Source of the DNA: Tenacibaculum larymnensis
GTDB taxonomy: Bacteria > Bacteroidota > Bacteroidia > Flavobacteriales > Flavobacteriaceae
NCBI RefSeq assembly: GCF_028829235.1
Contig: NZ_JAIWJY010000002.1
Span: forward strand, 372,001-436,000
Direction: 5' to 3'
DNA: 64,000 nt
In this document: positions 9,334 to 18,823 of the stretch, piece by piece
Numbering within the stretch: the stretch's first letter is position 1
Layout: each line of letters starts with the position of its first letter
Notes under the pieces: model-generated
Databases searched by the model: none
The model's input: only the letters and a program-made list of their open reading frames with translations
Told to the model about the DNA's origin: nothing
Translations under genes and position numbers: made by a program

Positions 9334-10603
9334 AATAATTATACTTGTCTTTCCAACGTTGTTTTAACAATTCTCTAAATTGATTTTCCCGAGCGTTATT
9401 TCCTGGTTCGTACAATTTAGTGTTTTTTATTTCATCAGGTAAAAATTCTTGATTTACAAAATTTCCCGCATAGTTGTGCGAGTACTGATATTCCTTTCCG
9501 TAGTCTAAATCTTTCATTAGTTTAGTAGGAGCATTTCTTAAGTGAAGAGGAACAGATAAATCTCCAGTTGTTTTAACTAGATTTTGCGCTTCACCAATTG
9601 CCATGTATGAAGCATTACTTTTAGCTGAATTAGCTAAATACACAGCACATTGACTTAAAATAATCCTTGATTCGGGATAACCAATAACTGAAACAGCTTG
9701 AAACGTATTATTGGCTAGAATCAAAGCCGTAGGGTTTGCATTACCAATATCTTCAGAAGCAGCAATTAACATTCTTCTAGCAATAAATTTCACATCTTCA
9801 CCTCCTTCAATCATTCGTGCTAACCAGTATACAGCAGCGTTAGGATCACTACCTCTTATAGATTTTATAAAGGCAGAAATAATGTCGTAATGTTGCTCGC
9901 CAGTCTTATCATAACGAACAGTGTTTTTTTGAATTTTAGATAACACTAATTCATTAGTAACCTCAATTTCATCATCAGCAGCGACCAATAACTCAAAAAT
10001 ATTCAGAAGTTTTCTGGCATCACCACCAGAAACTTGAAGTAGTGCATCGGTTTCTTTTAAATTGATTTTCTTTTGAGAAATAATTTCATCTTTTTCCATC
10101 GCTCTATGTAAAAGAGCAATTAAGTCATTTTTATCAAAAGAATTTAAAATATACACTTGGCATCGAGAGAGTAGGGCAGGTATAACTTCAAAACTTGGAT
10201 TTTCTGTTGTTGCACCAACTAAAGTTACCCAACCTTTCTCAACAGCACCTAATAAAGAATCTTGTTGTGATTTACTAAATCGGTGAATTTCATCAATAAA
10301 TAAAATTGGATTTTTCTGAGTGAATAGTCCTCCACTTTTTTTAGCTTTCTCAATAACTTCACGAACATCTTTTACCCCTGAACTAATAGCGCTTAGAGTA
10401 TAAAAAGGACGTCCAGATTCATTTGCAATAATATTTGCTAAAGTAGTTTTACCAATTCCTGGAGGTCCCCATAAAATTAAAGAGGGTATAATTCCTTGTT
10501 TAATATGATTAGTTAAAATACCATTTTCACCCACCAAATGTTGTTGACTAATATAGTCACCTAAACTTTGTGGACGAATTCTTTCTGCCAAAGGTTGATT
10601 CAT
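9332..10603 (-). CDS. rarA: Replication-associated recombination protein RarA (MgsA)
   Basis: The 423-residue AAA+ ATPase has Walker [13 protein letters not shown] (near 46-57), Walker [11 protein letters not shown] (about 100-109), sensor 1 GATTENPSF, and the C-terminal MgsA tetramerisation region with [19 protein letters not shown] and [16 protein letters not shown]. It acts at stalled or damaged replication forks. The length is slightly below the E. coli protein (447) and normal for Bacteroidota. It is monocistronic, convergent with the exported-protein gene and divergent from the rhomboid gene. Confidence 0.95.
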   Translation of the reverse strand: MNQPLAERIRPQSLGDYISQQHLVGENGILTNHIKQGIIPSLILWGPPGIGKTTLANIIANESGRPFYTLSAISSGVKDVREVIEKAKKSGGLFTQKNPILFIDEIHRFSKSQQDSLLGAVEKGWVTLVGATTENPSFEVIPALLSRCQVYILNSFDKNDLIALLHRAMEKDEIISQKKINLKETDALLQVSGGDARKLLNIFELLVAADDEIEVTNELVLSKIQKNTVRYDKTGEQHYDIISAFIKSIRGSDPNAAVYWLARMIEGGEDVKFIARRMLIAASEDIGNANPTALILANNTFQAVSVIGYPESRIILSQCAVYLANSAKSNASYMAIGEAQNLVKTTGDLSVPLHLRNAPTKLMKDLDYGKEYQYSHNYAGNFVNQEFLPDEIKNTKLYEPGNNARENQFRELLKQRWKDKYNY

Positions 10604-10679
10604 AATGTAAAAATAGCAAAGATTTATGACAGAAGTTCATAAATACTACTTTGGATTTATTTTTGTTATTTTCAGCATT

Positions 10680-11384
10680 ATGAAAACTGAACAACAACTA
10701 AAATTTTCTCCGACAATCTTTACAATTCCACTTCTATTTGTATTTACCATATGGTTTGTATACTGGTTAGAAATAAAATTTGGATGGAATTTTAACAAGT
10801 TTGGAGTGTTTCCAAGAAATTTTGGTGGCTTAAAAGGCGTTTTCTGCTCTCCTTTTATTCATAGTGATACTAATCATCTTTTTAATAACTCTGTTCCGTT
10901 ATTTGTGCTTTCAGCATGTCTTTTTTATTTTTATAGAAAAGTAGCAGTAAAAGTTTTGGTGTATGGAGGAGTTATAACTGGATTATTAACATGGATAATT
11001 GCAAGAGAGTCGTACCATATTGGAGCTAGCGGAATTGTGTATTTACTTTTTAGTTTTGTGCTTTTTAGTGGGATAATAAAAAAGAATTATAGATTAGTAG
11101 CTGTCTCATTTATTACTATTTTTTTATATGGAAGCATGGTTTGGTATGTGTTACCTATTAAAGAAGGTATGTCTTGGGAGGGTCATTTATCAGGATTAAT
11201 CACAGGAGTAGTATTAGCTTTGTTATATAGAAATAAAGGAATAGTTAAGGAAAGATTTGAATTCACCAAAACAGAATTTGATGATATGTTTGATGATGAT
11301 GGTAACTATGTCCCGCCAATTATTGAAGAAGAAGTAGAATTGAAGGAAATAAATTACCGTTACATCTATAAAGAAGAGGAATAA
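10680..11384 (+). CDS. Rhomboid-family intramembrane serine protease
   Basis: The protein has about 234 residues from the ATG at 10680 (MKTEQQLKFSPTIFTIPLL). An in-frame ATG at 10626 would add an unlikely hydrophobic stretch and reach almost to the rarA start. Six membrane segments can be traced. The catalytic Ser is in YHIGASGIVY and the catalytic His in WEGHLSG; HSDTNHLFNN matches the conserved His/Asn region. The tail after about 195 is acidic (FDDMFDDDGNYVPP) and probably cytoplasmic. It cleaves membrane proteins within or next to the bilayer; the substrate is unknown. Confidence 0.9.
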   Translation: MKTEQQLKFSPTIFTIPLLFVFTIWFVYWLEIKFGWNFNKFGVFPRNFGGLKGVFCSPFIHSDTNHLFNNSVPLFVLSACLFYFYRKVAVKVLVYGGVITGLLTWIIARESYHIGASGIVYLLFSFVLFSGIIKKNYRLVAVSFITIFLYGSMVWYVLPIKEGMSWEGHLSGLITGVVLALLYRNKGIVKERFEFTKTEFDDMFDDDGNYVPPIIEEEVELKEINYRYIYKEEE

Positions 11385-11409
11385 AAAAATCCTGCACTAA
11401 GCAGGATAG
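11383..11409 (-). terminator. Terminator of rlmB
   Basis: ATCCTGC (11389-11395) and GCAGGAT (11401-11407) form a stem with a 5-nt loop. On the minus strand it is followed by a run of seven T (11389-11383), just past the rlmB stop. Confidence 0.75.
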
Positions 11410-11420
11410 GATTTAAAATA

Positions 11421-12158
11421 TTATAAACGTTGTCTTACGGATTCGTATAAAAATGCGCCACATGCAACCGATACATTAAGAGATTCTATTTCTCCTAGTA
11501 ATGGCAATTTAGCTTTATAGTCAACCATTTTTAAAACAGAGTTACTTACTCCTTTGTGTTCTGACCCCATAACAATTGCAATAGGTTGATTAAAATCAAC
11601 ATCAAAAACTGAATCTTCAGTTTTTTCAGTAGCAGCAGCTAATTTAATGTCAGCAGCTTTTAGTTGAAAAATAGCATCTTTTATATGATCTACTTTACAA
11701 ATAGGTACTTTAAAAGCAGCCCCAGCTGAAGTTTTGATAGTTTCAGCATTTACAGGAGCACTACCACTCTTTTGAATAATAATCCCATTAACACCAGTAC
11801 ATTCTGCAGTTCTAATAATAGCTCCAAAGTTTCTTACATCTGAAACTTGATCTAATAATAAGAATAGGGGAGTCTTGTCTGATTCTAATGTCTCTTCTAT
11901 TAAGTTTTCTAAATCGTAAAAGTCAATAGGAGAAATCTTAGCAGCAGCACCTTGATGGTTGTTGTGTTTAGATAAACGATCTAATTTCTCTGTAGGAACT
12001 ACACTGGTTGAAATTTTATTTTTTTTCAAGAGCTTATCTAATTGAAAAAATAAGTCTCCTCTCAAGCCTTTCTGAAGGTATACTTTATTAATAGAAGCTC
12101 CACTTTCTATAGCTTCAATAATGGCTCTAATACCAAATATGTTTGTGTTTTGTTCCAT
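11421..12158 (-). CDS. rlmB: 23S rRNA 2'-O-methyltransferase, TrmH/RlmB (SpoU) family
   Basis: The protein has about 245 residues from the ATG at 12158 (MEQNTNIFGIRAIIEAI); an in-frame upstream start at 12197 would lie in a terminator and is unlikely. The N-terminal domain (about 1-75) is the SpoU substrate-binding fold. The C-terminal SPOUT knot shows LDQVSDVRNFGAIIRTAEC (motif 1), IVMGSEHKGVS (motif 2) and LNVSVACGAFLYE (motif 3). It most likely methylates the ribose of G2251 in 23S rRNA. The exact target nucleotide is inferred from the closest family. Confidence 0.9.
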   Translation of the reverse strand: MEQNTNIFGIRAIIEAIESGASINKVYLQKGLRGDLFFQLDKLLKKNKISTSVVPTEKLDRLSKHNNHQGAAAKISPIDFYDLENLIEETLESDKTPLFLLLDQVSDVRNFGAIIRTAECTGVNGIIIQKSGSAPVNAETIKTSAGAAFKVPICKVDHIKDAIFQLKAADIKLAAATEKTEDSVFDVDFNQPIAIVMGSEHKGVSNSVLKMVDYKAKLPLLGEIESLNVSVACGAFLYESVRQRL

Positions 12159-12162
12159 GCTG

Positions 12163-12170
12163 CAAATGTA
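12163..12170 (-). promoter_or_regulatory. -7 box of the rlmB promoter, almost touching the start codon
   Basis: On the minus strand TACATTTG (12170-12163) matches TAnnTTTG and lies only four bases before the rlmB ATG. The -33 position falls in the T-rich tail of the preceding terminator. The transcript would have almost no leader. Confidence 0.5.
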
Positions 12171-12183
12171 GTTGATTTTATGG

Positions 12184-12216
12184 TATAAAAAAACCACCTC
12201 ATTTCGAGGTGGTTTT
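12184..12216 (-). terminator. Terminator after the lipoprotein gene
   Basis: AAACCACCTC-type stem: AAAACCACCTC at 12190-12200 with GAGGTGGTTTT at 12206-12216 and a 5-nt loop. The minus-strand transcript continues into TTTTTTTATA. Confidence 0.8.
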
Positions 12217-12235
12217 TAAGTTGAGGAAAATAATT

Positions 12236-12970
12236 TTAGTTAGGAACAGTAAACGCTGTAGATTCACCTTCTCCATAATCGCCATCACTTTCTTTTATAG
12301 TATTTCCATTATAAGTTAATGAATAAGCACCTGCACCATCACCATAACCATCAAGCATAGAGAAAGTATAATCACCATCTTGTAAACAAAGTGATTGGGT
12401 ATAATTACCTTCCATACCATCATAAGCTCCAAATGCAGATGGAGTTACGCTTTCGTATAAAATAGTACCATTAGAATCTTTCAAGTTCCAATAAACTTCT
12501 TCAGGATAGTCATCAAATTCAATATTTAATATAACTTCATTAAGAGAACATACTTGATATACATTAATCTCCATCGTTTCACCAACATACGTACCTTCAG
12601 TAGCATCTAATCTAACAAAGATTTTTTCACCAGTAGGACTAATGTTTAAATCTTTGATTGTAACATTCATACTACCAGATTTTTCTCCAGAAGGAATAGT
12701 AATTGAATTTGGAATAGAGTAAGAGTTTGGATCAGCTGTTGACGATTCAAGAACAGTAATATTAAAAGTTCTATCAGAACTAGAACTTTTAGTTGAGTGT
12801 ATGTTTATAGACTTAGTTGTTTCTGAGTCTATCTCAACTCCAAAACTATACTTGGCATTTATAGCTTCAAAACCAACGTAGTTGATATTAATAGGTTCAT
12901 TGCTGTCTTCACAATTTGTAAAAGATAATGCAATAAATAAAACGGTTAAATATTTTAAAATTTTTTTCAT
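12236..12970 (-). CDS. Lipoprotein with C-terminal DGDY/YGDG domain, downstream of a SusCD pair
   Basis: The 244-residue protein has a lipoprotein signal (lipobox SFTNC near residue 20). Residues 30-135 look like a Calx-beta type beta-sandwich (VGFEAINAKYSFGVEI, then IFVRLDATEGTYVGETMEINV). Residues 140-244 match a domain common in secreted Bacteroidetes proteins, with WNLKDSNGTILYES, CLQDGDYTFSMLDGYGDGAG and a final GEGESTAF; the acidic DGYGDG loop may bind calcium. It lies 68 bp after susD, separated by a hairpin, and is probably part of that locus, perhaps as an outer-surface glycan- or peptide-binding lipoprotein like SusE. Binding specificity is unknown. Confidence 0.75.
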   Translation of the reverse strand: MKKILKYLTVLFIALSFTNCEDSNEPININYVGFEAINAKYSFGVEIDSETTKSINIHSTKSSSSDRTFNITVLESSTADPNSYSIPNSITIPSGEKSGSMNVTIKDLNISPTGEKIFVRLDATEGTYVGETMEINVYQVCSLNEVILNIEFDDYPEEVYWNLKDSNGTILYESVTPSAFGAYDGMEGNYTQSLCLQDGDYTFSMLDGYGDGAGAYSLTYNGNTIKESDGDYGEGESTAFTVPN

Positions 12971-12991
12971 AATTAGCTGAGTAATTTATAG

Positions 12992-13027
12992 TAAACTATT
13001 CTCTCGATAAGAAGAGAGAATAGTTTA
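12992..13027 (-). other. Intercistronic hairpin between susD and the lipoprotein gene
   Basis: A perfect 14-bp inverted repeat (TAAACTATTCTCTC at 12992-13005, GAGAGAATAGTTTA at 13014-13027) with an 8-nt loop. On the minus strand no T tract follows, so it looks less like a full terminator than like an mRNA-stabilising or partial read-through structure that lowers expression of the downstream lipoprotein. Confidence 0.6.
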
Positions 13028-13038
13028 GTTTTATTTTA

Positions 13039-14508
13039 TTAATCAATGAAAGGGTTATTTTGAACTTCAGCACGAGGAATAGGATACGTTAACCTTTCAT
13101 CAGTATGAGGGATAGATAATCCTGAAAGAAAAACATGATTATTACCTCTAGTCATCATTTGCTTATTTCTTTTCATAGATAAGTAACTCTTACCTTCTCC
13201 CCATAATTCAATTCTTGTTTGTAAGATAATTTCGTCTACTAAAGCTTGACCAGAAAGACCATCTACATAAGCGTAGTCAGCAGGGTTAGAAAATCTTCTT
13301 GAAAGAACTTCTTTTAAAGATGTTCTAGCATCCGCTACCATACCTTCTTTTGCAGCCATTTCAGCTGATAATAAATACATTTCAGCAACTCTCATGAATA
13401 CGTAATCGTCTTCAATGTTTCTTTGACCTCCAATTACTCTGTTTGCGTTATAAAACTTATTTCTTGGTTGCCAATTATTAGCTGGATCAAATTGTGTTTT
13501 TCTAATATCATTATCGTCTATTTCTGCATATAAAAGATCATCAATACCTTTATTATCACCAGCCCACTGGTAGCTGTATGTAAACACATCCATTTGCCCC
13601 CACCATGAAACTAAGTCTAAACCGTTGGCTAAAGTAATATCAAATCCCCAAATCCAACCAGGTGTATTTATATTATTGAAACCACCAGTAACTTCACTCG
13701 CACTCATTAATGGATAACCAGCTGCAATTACTTGATCTGCTAATTTTTTTGCTTCTAAATTTGAAGCACTATCGCCTTTAGCAGCATATGCATAGGCAAG
13801 TAACCCTCTAGCAACATCTTGATTTATAATAGCTTTACCTTTTCTTGAAAAGCCATCTAAAAGAGTAATAGCTTGTGTAAGATCATCAATGATTAAATCA
13901 AAAACCTCACTCATAGGAGCTTGAGGTTGCACAGCAGCTACTTCTTTATATAAAGGAAGTACAGCCTCTGCTCCATCGTACTCTCGTTGATATAATTGAG
14001 ATAAATAAAAATACGCGTAAGCCCTTAAAGCCTTTGCTTGCCCTAAAGAATACTTTGCGCTCTCAGACTCAGGCGTAACATCATTACCTCCAAGAGACTG
14101 AATAATTAAGTTACTTGATTTTATAACTCTATAGTAATATCTCCAAGGTATGTAATTATCTAAGTTAGAAGGATCTAAAGTTGATTGTAAATTTGCAAAA
14201 TCACCATATCTATTATAGTTATTAGCTGTTAATGCTAAGTCACCTGATAAGAAATCGGTGTAAATATCATAACCTTTTTGACCAAAGTCACTGTGGTCTT
14301 CGGTTCCTCCTGTAAAGGCATTTATCATCATAGAGTAAACTCCGTTAAGAGTTGACTCTAAAATAACAGGATTAAGCGCTCCAGATTTACCTGTATCATC
14401 AACATTAATAAATTCCGTAGGAGTTTTATCTAGTAGCTCATCACTACAACTAAACAATGTTGTAATTACAGTAAGAGCAAATACTGTTTTTATTAAATTA
14501 TGTTTCAT
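13039..14508 (-). CDS. SusD/RagB-family nutrient-binding outer membrane lipoprotein
   Basis: The protein has about 489 residues from the ATG at 14508 (MKHNLIKTVFALTVITTLFSC); an in-frame ATG at 14538 would start inside the susC stop region and spoil the signal. The lipobox is TLFSC. A helical TPR-like scaffold follows, with typical SusD blocks such as AKALRAYAYFYLSQLY, VFDLIIDDLTQAI, RGLLAYAYAAKGD, MRVAEMYLLSAEMAAKEG and the C-terminal IELWGEGKSYLSMKR plus PIPRAEVQNNP. It caps the SusC barrel and captures the substrate. It lies 16 bp after susC in the same operon. The substrate is unknown. Confidence 0.93.
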   Translation of the reverse strand: MKHNLIKTVFALTVITTLFSCSDELLDKTPTEFINVDDTGKSGALNPVILESTLNGVYSMMINAFTGGTEDHSDFGQKGYDIYTDFLSGDLALTANNYNRYGDFANLQSTLDPSNLDNYIPWRYYYRVIKSSNLIIQSLGGNDVTPESESAKYSLGQAKALRAYAYFYLSQLYQREYDGAEAVLPLYKEVAAVQPQAPMSEVFDLIIDDLTQAITLLDGFSRKGKAIINQDVARGLLAYAYAAKGDSASNLEAKKLADQVIAAGYPLMSASEVTGGFNNINTPGWIWGFDITLANGLDLVSWWGQMDVFTYSYQWAGDNKGIDDLLYAEIDDNDIRKTQFDPANNWQPRNKFYNANRVIGGQRNIEDDYVFMRVAEMYLLSAEMAAKEGMVADARTSLKEVLSRRFSNPADYAYVDGLSGQALVDEIILQTRIELWGEGKSYLSMKRNKQMMTRGNNHVFLSGLSIPHTDERLTYPIPRAEVQNNPFID

Positions 14509-14524
14509 TTTATAATTTTTTAAA

Positions 14525-17500
14525 TTAAATTTTAACACGTATACCTAATGTAAATGTAGACAATGGGGTATATCTGTATCTAGCAGAAGAACCTATTAAA
14601 GAAGCAGATGGATTAAATCCTTTTCTAGCACTTAATAAGAAAAGGTTGTCACCAGCAAACCATATATTAACAGCAGATAATCCTGTGTTTTCTAAATATG
14701 TAGTAGGTAAATTATAACCAATCCTTACATTATTTAATGCTAAATAATCAGATTTTGTTAAAAAACGAGTTGATCGACTAACAACTCTAATGTTTTGATT
14801 ACTATATAATCTAGGGACATTTGTTATGTCACCTGGCTTTTGCCATCTATTTCTTACATCTATATGATAGTTGTTTCCACCAGCTTGGTCGTTACCCATC
14901 ACACTAGCATAGTTACCATCATAACCATAACCCCCTAAGCTATATGCAAATTGAGAACTAATATCAAAATCATGTATTTTTGCAGATAGTCTAAATGCTC
15001 CTCTAACTGTAGGAATAGCTGATTTACCAACAAACTTATTAGATGCTTCAGTATAATCACTAGTAACAGCTTGTTTTATATCAGCTTCTGGGTTTCTTAC
15101 TTTATATTCATAAAGTTCTAAAATTTCTTCACCAGAATCAAAAAGACCGTTGTTGTTTGTGTCTACATAATTAGTTTCCCATAAAGGATTACCATTAGCA
15201 GGATCTACACCAGCCCAAACAGGCATGTAATAATCAAATCTACTTCTGCCTTCAGCTCTACCAAAACCACCATCAATATCAATTATTTTGTTTCTTCCTT
15301 CAGGTTCATCATAAGGCATTTCAGTTATTTCGTTTTGTAACATTTCACCGTTAACAGATAAATCTAACTTGAAGTTTTCCTTATTAATAATATGTCCAGT
15401 TAAATCAAATTCAAAACCTCTATTCACGATTGAACCATCATTTGTAGTTAGTATGGCATCACCAGATGAAATAGGAATACGTACATCAAAAAGTAAATCA
15501 TCAGTATTTTTTATATAGTAGTCAAATGAACCATCAATAACATTGTTGAATAATCTAAATTCTGTACCTGCTTGGAACATTTCACTTGATTCCCAAGTTA
15601 ATTCCGAGTTCTCTATAGCTCTTAGAATTAAAGAAATATCACCATCTAAATTATCAATATCATAACCATTTTGACCTGAATAGAATCCAGCACCAGCTTG
15701 ATCTCCCATTATACCGTAACTAGCTTTAAGTTTTAAATAATTAATAAAGCTTGCGTTACTCATGAAATTTTCTTTACTCATGATCCAAGAACCTCCCGCA
15801 GACCAGAAAGTAGCCCATTTATTTTTAGCAAAACGAGAAGACCCATCTCTTCTTATTGTTCCTGAAAGGAAGTATTTATCATCGTAGCTATAATTAGCTT
15901 GAGCAAAGTAGCTTTCTAAACCTGTTTCTTCTTTATAACCTTCAGGGTTTGAACCTACATTTACATAGTTAGTTGGATTGTCTAACCCATTAAATAAGTT
16001 TACAACTGTGTTTTTACTTATATATGTACGATCTCTTTCCCATTCATTACTCTCATGTGCTAGCAAAGCGGTTATATTGTGTCTACCAAAGCTTTTATTG
16101 AAGTTAAACATCTTCAAAAAGTTTTGAGATAAAGCTTGTCTTTGTTCCTTAAATAAGCTACCAGCTTGTCCTGCAGCAGATCCATAGAAAGGATTGTTGA
16201 TGCTATTATCAACTAAGCTATAATAATTTGCTCCATACTTTGCTGTGAAAGATAAATAGTCTGTAAAGTTTACTTTAAATGAGAAATTACCGTTTATTGA
16301 ATGACGCTTATTTTGGTTTAAATCTAAATTTGCATCAGCAATAGCGTTTGTTAATCCTCCAAAACCTCTATTTGTACCATAATCATATTGATTTCCTCCA
16401 AAGACTGGATCTTCAACTATATTACCATTGCCATCACGTAAGAATAAAGGGTAAATAGAAGGGATATTATCTGTAAACCAGAAAATAGACCCAGAATCTT
16501 CAGATTGCCCATTGGCAGTTTGTATACCATAAGAATAATCGATATTTGCATTAGCTTCTAACCAATCAGTTGGGTTATGTGTTAAATTTAACCTTGTTGA
16601 ATAACGCTTGAAGTCTGAGTTTACTAAATATCCTTTATCGTTTAAGTAACCAAAAGATGAAAAGTATGTAGTCTTATCATTACCTCCACTCATACTTAAA
16701 TTAGCTTCAGTTCTTATAGAAGATTGAAATCCATAATCAGACCAGTCTTCAGGAGTGTATTTTCTAGTTACGCCAGGTCTAACTTTACCAGTAGTAGGGT
16801 CTATAAGTTCACTAACATTTGCAATATTCCACATATTGTAATCAGGGCTAATTCCTGCACCTGAAAATAAACTAGCATTAGCATATGCTACTGGGTCAGC
16901 ATTACCTAAAAATTCACCTGTGTTTTTTAATGACTCCCAAGAAAGCTCTATGTACTCATCTTGAGATTTTACTACTTCATAAGCAGGTAGAAGTCTCATG
17001 TTAACTCCTGTTTTAACATCTACAGAAATATTTGAAACCCCATTTCTACCTTTTTTAGTTGTTATTACAATAACACCATTAGCACCTCTTGACCCATATA
17101 TAGAAGTTGCTGTTGCATCTTTTAAAATAGTTGTAGATTCAATATCTGCAGGGTTTATATTACTAATGCTATTTGTATAAGGCACACCATCTACTACATA
17201 TAAAGGGTCACTATTACCGTTAATAGTACCAAAACCTCTAATTCTTATTGTAGCAGTAGAACCAGGTTGACCTGAACCATTAACAACGGTTACACCTGCA
17301 ACCTCACCAGCTAAAGCTTGTGATACATTTGATACAGACTTTGCCTCTAGGTTTTCACTCTTAATTACTGTCGCTGTACCTGTATAGGCCTGTTTAGTTG
17401 AGGTACCATACCCTGTAACAACAACTTCTTCTAATAAATTATCAGTCTCCATAATTAAGCTGATAGTATTACTAGCTCCAACAGTTCTCTCAGCTGTTTT

Positions 17501-17731
17501 CATACCTACAAAACTAAAAATTAAAACATCCCCAGTTTTAACTTCGATAGAATAGTTTCCGTCAAAGTCAGTTTCTGTACCTTGAGTGGTCCCCTTTTTT
17601 AAAATAGTAACTCCCGGTAGTGGACCAGTTTGATCTGAAACAGTACCTGAAATTGTTTTTTCCTGCGCAAAGGATATTTGCACAATTAACGCTAGAAACA
17701 GCGTTAAAATTCCATTAAACTTTGTTCTCAT
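14525..17731 (-). CDS. SusC/RagA-family TonB-dependent outer membrane transporter (locus 1)
   Basis: The 1068-residue protein has a signal peptide (ending ISFAQ), then a carboxypeptidase-regulatory-like beta-sandwich (about 23-95: ISGTVSDQTGPLPGVTILKK, TDFDGNYSI, FSFVGMKT). The TonB box/plug start is LLEEVVVTGYGTS; the plug contains IRIRGFGTINGNSDPLYVVD and ILKDATATSIYGSRGANGV. The remaining 800 residues form the 22-strand barrel, with the usual C-terminal aromatic-flanked end (TLGIRVKI). It imports a ligand delivered by the adjacent SusD with TonB energy. The first 41 residues are almost identical to the second SusC in this window. No cognate sigma/anti-sigma pair is adjacent. Confidence 0.95.
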   Translation of the reverse strand: MRTKFNGILTLFLALIVQISFAQEKTISGTVSDQTGPLPGVTILKKGTTQGTETDFDGNYSIEVKTGDVLIFSFVGMKTAERTVGASNTISLIMETDNLLEEVVVTGYGTSTKQAYTGTATVIKSENLEAKSVSNVSQALAGEVAGVTVVNGSGQPGSTATIRIRGFGTINGNSDPLYVVDGVPYTNSISNINPADIESTTILKDATATSIYGSRGANGVIVITTKKGRNGVSNISVDVKTGVNMRLLPAYEVVKSQDEYIELSWESLKNTGEFLGNADPVAYANASLFSGAGISPDYNMWNIANVSELIDPTTGKVRPGVTRKYTPEDWSDYGFQSSIRTEANLSMSGGNDKTTYFSSFGYLNDKGYLVNSDFKRYSTRLNLTHNPTDWLEANANIDYSYGIQTANGQSEDSGSIFWFTDNIPSIYPLFLRDGNGNIVEDPVFGGNQYDYGTNRGFGGLTNAIADANLDLNQNKRHSINGNFSFKVNFTDYLSFTAKYGANYYSLVDNSINNPFYGSAAGQAGSLFKEQRQALSQNFLKMFNFNKSFGRHNITALLAHESNEWERDRTYISKNTVVNLFNGLDNPTNYVNVGSNPEGYKEETGLESYFAQANYSYDDKYFLSGTIRRDGSSRFAKNKWATFWSAGGSWIMSKENFMSNASFINYLKLKASYGIMGDQAGAGFYSGQNGYDIDNLDGDISLILRAIENSELTWESSEMFQAGTEFRLFNNVIDGSFDYYIKNTDDLLFDVRIPISSGDAILTTNDGSIVNRGFEFDLTGHIINKENFKLDLSVNGEMLQNEITEMPYDEPEGRNKIIDIDGGFGRAEGRSRFDYYMPVWAGVDPANGNPLWETNYVDTNNNGLFDSGEEILELYEYKVRNPEADIKQAVTSDYTEASNKFVGKSAIPTVRGAFRLSAKIHDFDISSQFAYSLGGYGYDGNYASVMGNDQAGGNNYHIDVRNRWQKPGDITNVPRLYSNQNIRVVSRSTRFLTKSDYLALNNVRIGYNLPTTYLENTGLSAVNIWFAGDNLFLLSARKGFNPSASLIGSSARYRYTPLSTFTLGIRVKI

Positions 17732-18087
17732 TATGTAATTATTTGAATTAATTAAGCGCTAAAATCATAAATATATCTTAAATAAACAATTTTTTAACAT
17801 AAAAAAACTAAAGGTGTTTTATCATTCAAGATAAAAGTTTAAAGAAATAAATTTTGTTTACTTTTTTTTTATGAAAATTTACAATCTAGTAGGTAGATAA
17901 AAAAAAATGATCATGTTTGGTAGTGATATGGTAAGAAAATAAGATTTATTTAAGGTATCTTATATAGGGGGCGCTGTAAAAAACATAAAGTATTTGCTCC
18001 TTGATTTTAAAAGAGTAATCTAGTTTATTTAAAAAGGACTTCTAATAAATTATAGTATTGCACAATGACTGCTCTTATGAAAAAAAA
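17732..18087. other. Gap between SusC locus 1 and the unknown exported gene
   Basis: 356 bp of very AT-rich DNA. It must hold the promoter of the minus-strand susC, but I see no exact TAnnTTTG box. The 25 bp next to susC (about 17732-17757) are nearly identical to the same region of the other susC. A short GC-rich patch (GGGGGCGCTG near 17969) stands out against the AT-rich background without a clear meaning. No ORF of note was seen. Confidence 0.5.
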
Positions 18088-18786
18088 TTATAGGTTTTCA
18101 ATTAACTTTTTCATGTGTTTAGTATTTTTTGTGTTAAGTTTTTTATGTTCTTCTTTTTTGTACTCAATATTTAAAATTGATAGAACTTTTCTTTTCGATT
18201 TAGATATTTTTATAAATCTTTTGTCTTTGATAAGGTAGTTAGAATTTCTATTAACTATTTTGTTTTCAATTATACCTAATGATTCTGTTGAGTTTGTGAT
18301 TTTTTTTTCTAGTCTATAAAGTTTTGCTAGAATTATGTTTTTATTTTGAGTGATTTCTTGATAATAATTATTTTGTGAGTCAGTATAAAGGGATACATCT
18401 ATTGGTTTAAAAATTTTATTATCAAAAGTAATTTGATTTATAGTTTGTTTCTTTAGATAAATATAATCTTTTTCATCAAATTTAATTTCAAATCTTTTAT
18501 CGAATAAATTGTAGTTACAGCTTTGAAAAGTATAAGTTTTATTTTTCTTAGTAGTTATTTTGCATTTTTTCCATGTTTTACTTAAATAATATGTTCCGTG
18601 TACATTTTTTCCAAATTCATTGTTAAATTTCATGTCGATTTTAGCCATAGCAAAATGATCCATATTGTTGTTGAATATGTTATTTGCATTTTTAGGAATT
18701 TTTGAGCCTCCTGAAAATTGAGAAAAAATAGTATTAGTAGAAAAAGTTATAAGTAGTAATAATTTCATTTTCATTTTCATTTTCAT
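18088..18786 (-). CDS. Exported basic protein of unknown function
   Basis: The 232-residue protein starts with MKMKMKMK, encoded by four perfect ATGAAA repeats, then a hydrophobic signal segment (LLLLITFSTNTIFS) and a mature part rich in Lys, Asn and Ile. The N-terminal half looks beta-rich (KIDMKFNNEFGKNVHGTYYL, TYTFQSCNYNLF). The C-terminal third is a Lys-rich helix (KKEEHKKLNTKNTKHMKKL). Any of the four ATGs could start translation. Codon use is even more AT-rich than in neighbours. It lies between the two SusCD pairs on the same strand but has its own space. I do not recognise a family. Confidence 0.6.
   Translation of the reverse strand: MKMKMKMKLLLLITFSTNTIFSQFSGGSKIPKNANNIFNNNMDHFAMAKIDMKFNNEFGKNVHGTYYLSKTWKKCKITTKKNKTYTFQSCNYNLFDKRFEIKFDEKDYIYLKKQTINQITFDNKIFKPIDVSLYTDSQNNYYQEITQNKNIILAKLYRLEKKITNSTESLGIIENKIVNRNSNYLIKDKRFIKISKSKRKVLSILNIEYKKEEHKKLNTKNTKHMKKLIENL
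18763..18786 (-). repeat. Four ATGAAA hexamers at a start codon
   Basis: Plus strand reads TTTCAT four times in succession, giving four in-frame ATGs seven bases and a spacer-free repeat apart on the minus strand. Copy-number change would add or remove Met-Lys without shifting the frame. Confidence 0.85.
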
Positions 18787-18823
18787 TGTTTTTTTAATGT
18801 GTTGGTTATAAGTTTTAATGTAG

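Noticed and set aside
17960..17985. GC-rich word GGGGGCGCTG in the gap upstream of SusC locus 1 as a possible operator
   Set aside because: It is a single occurrence without symmetry or a second copy at the other susC; no support beyond composition.
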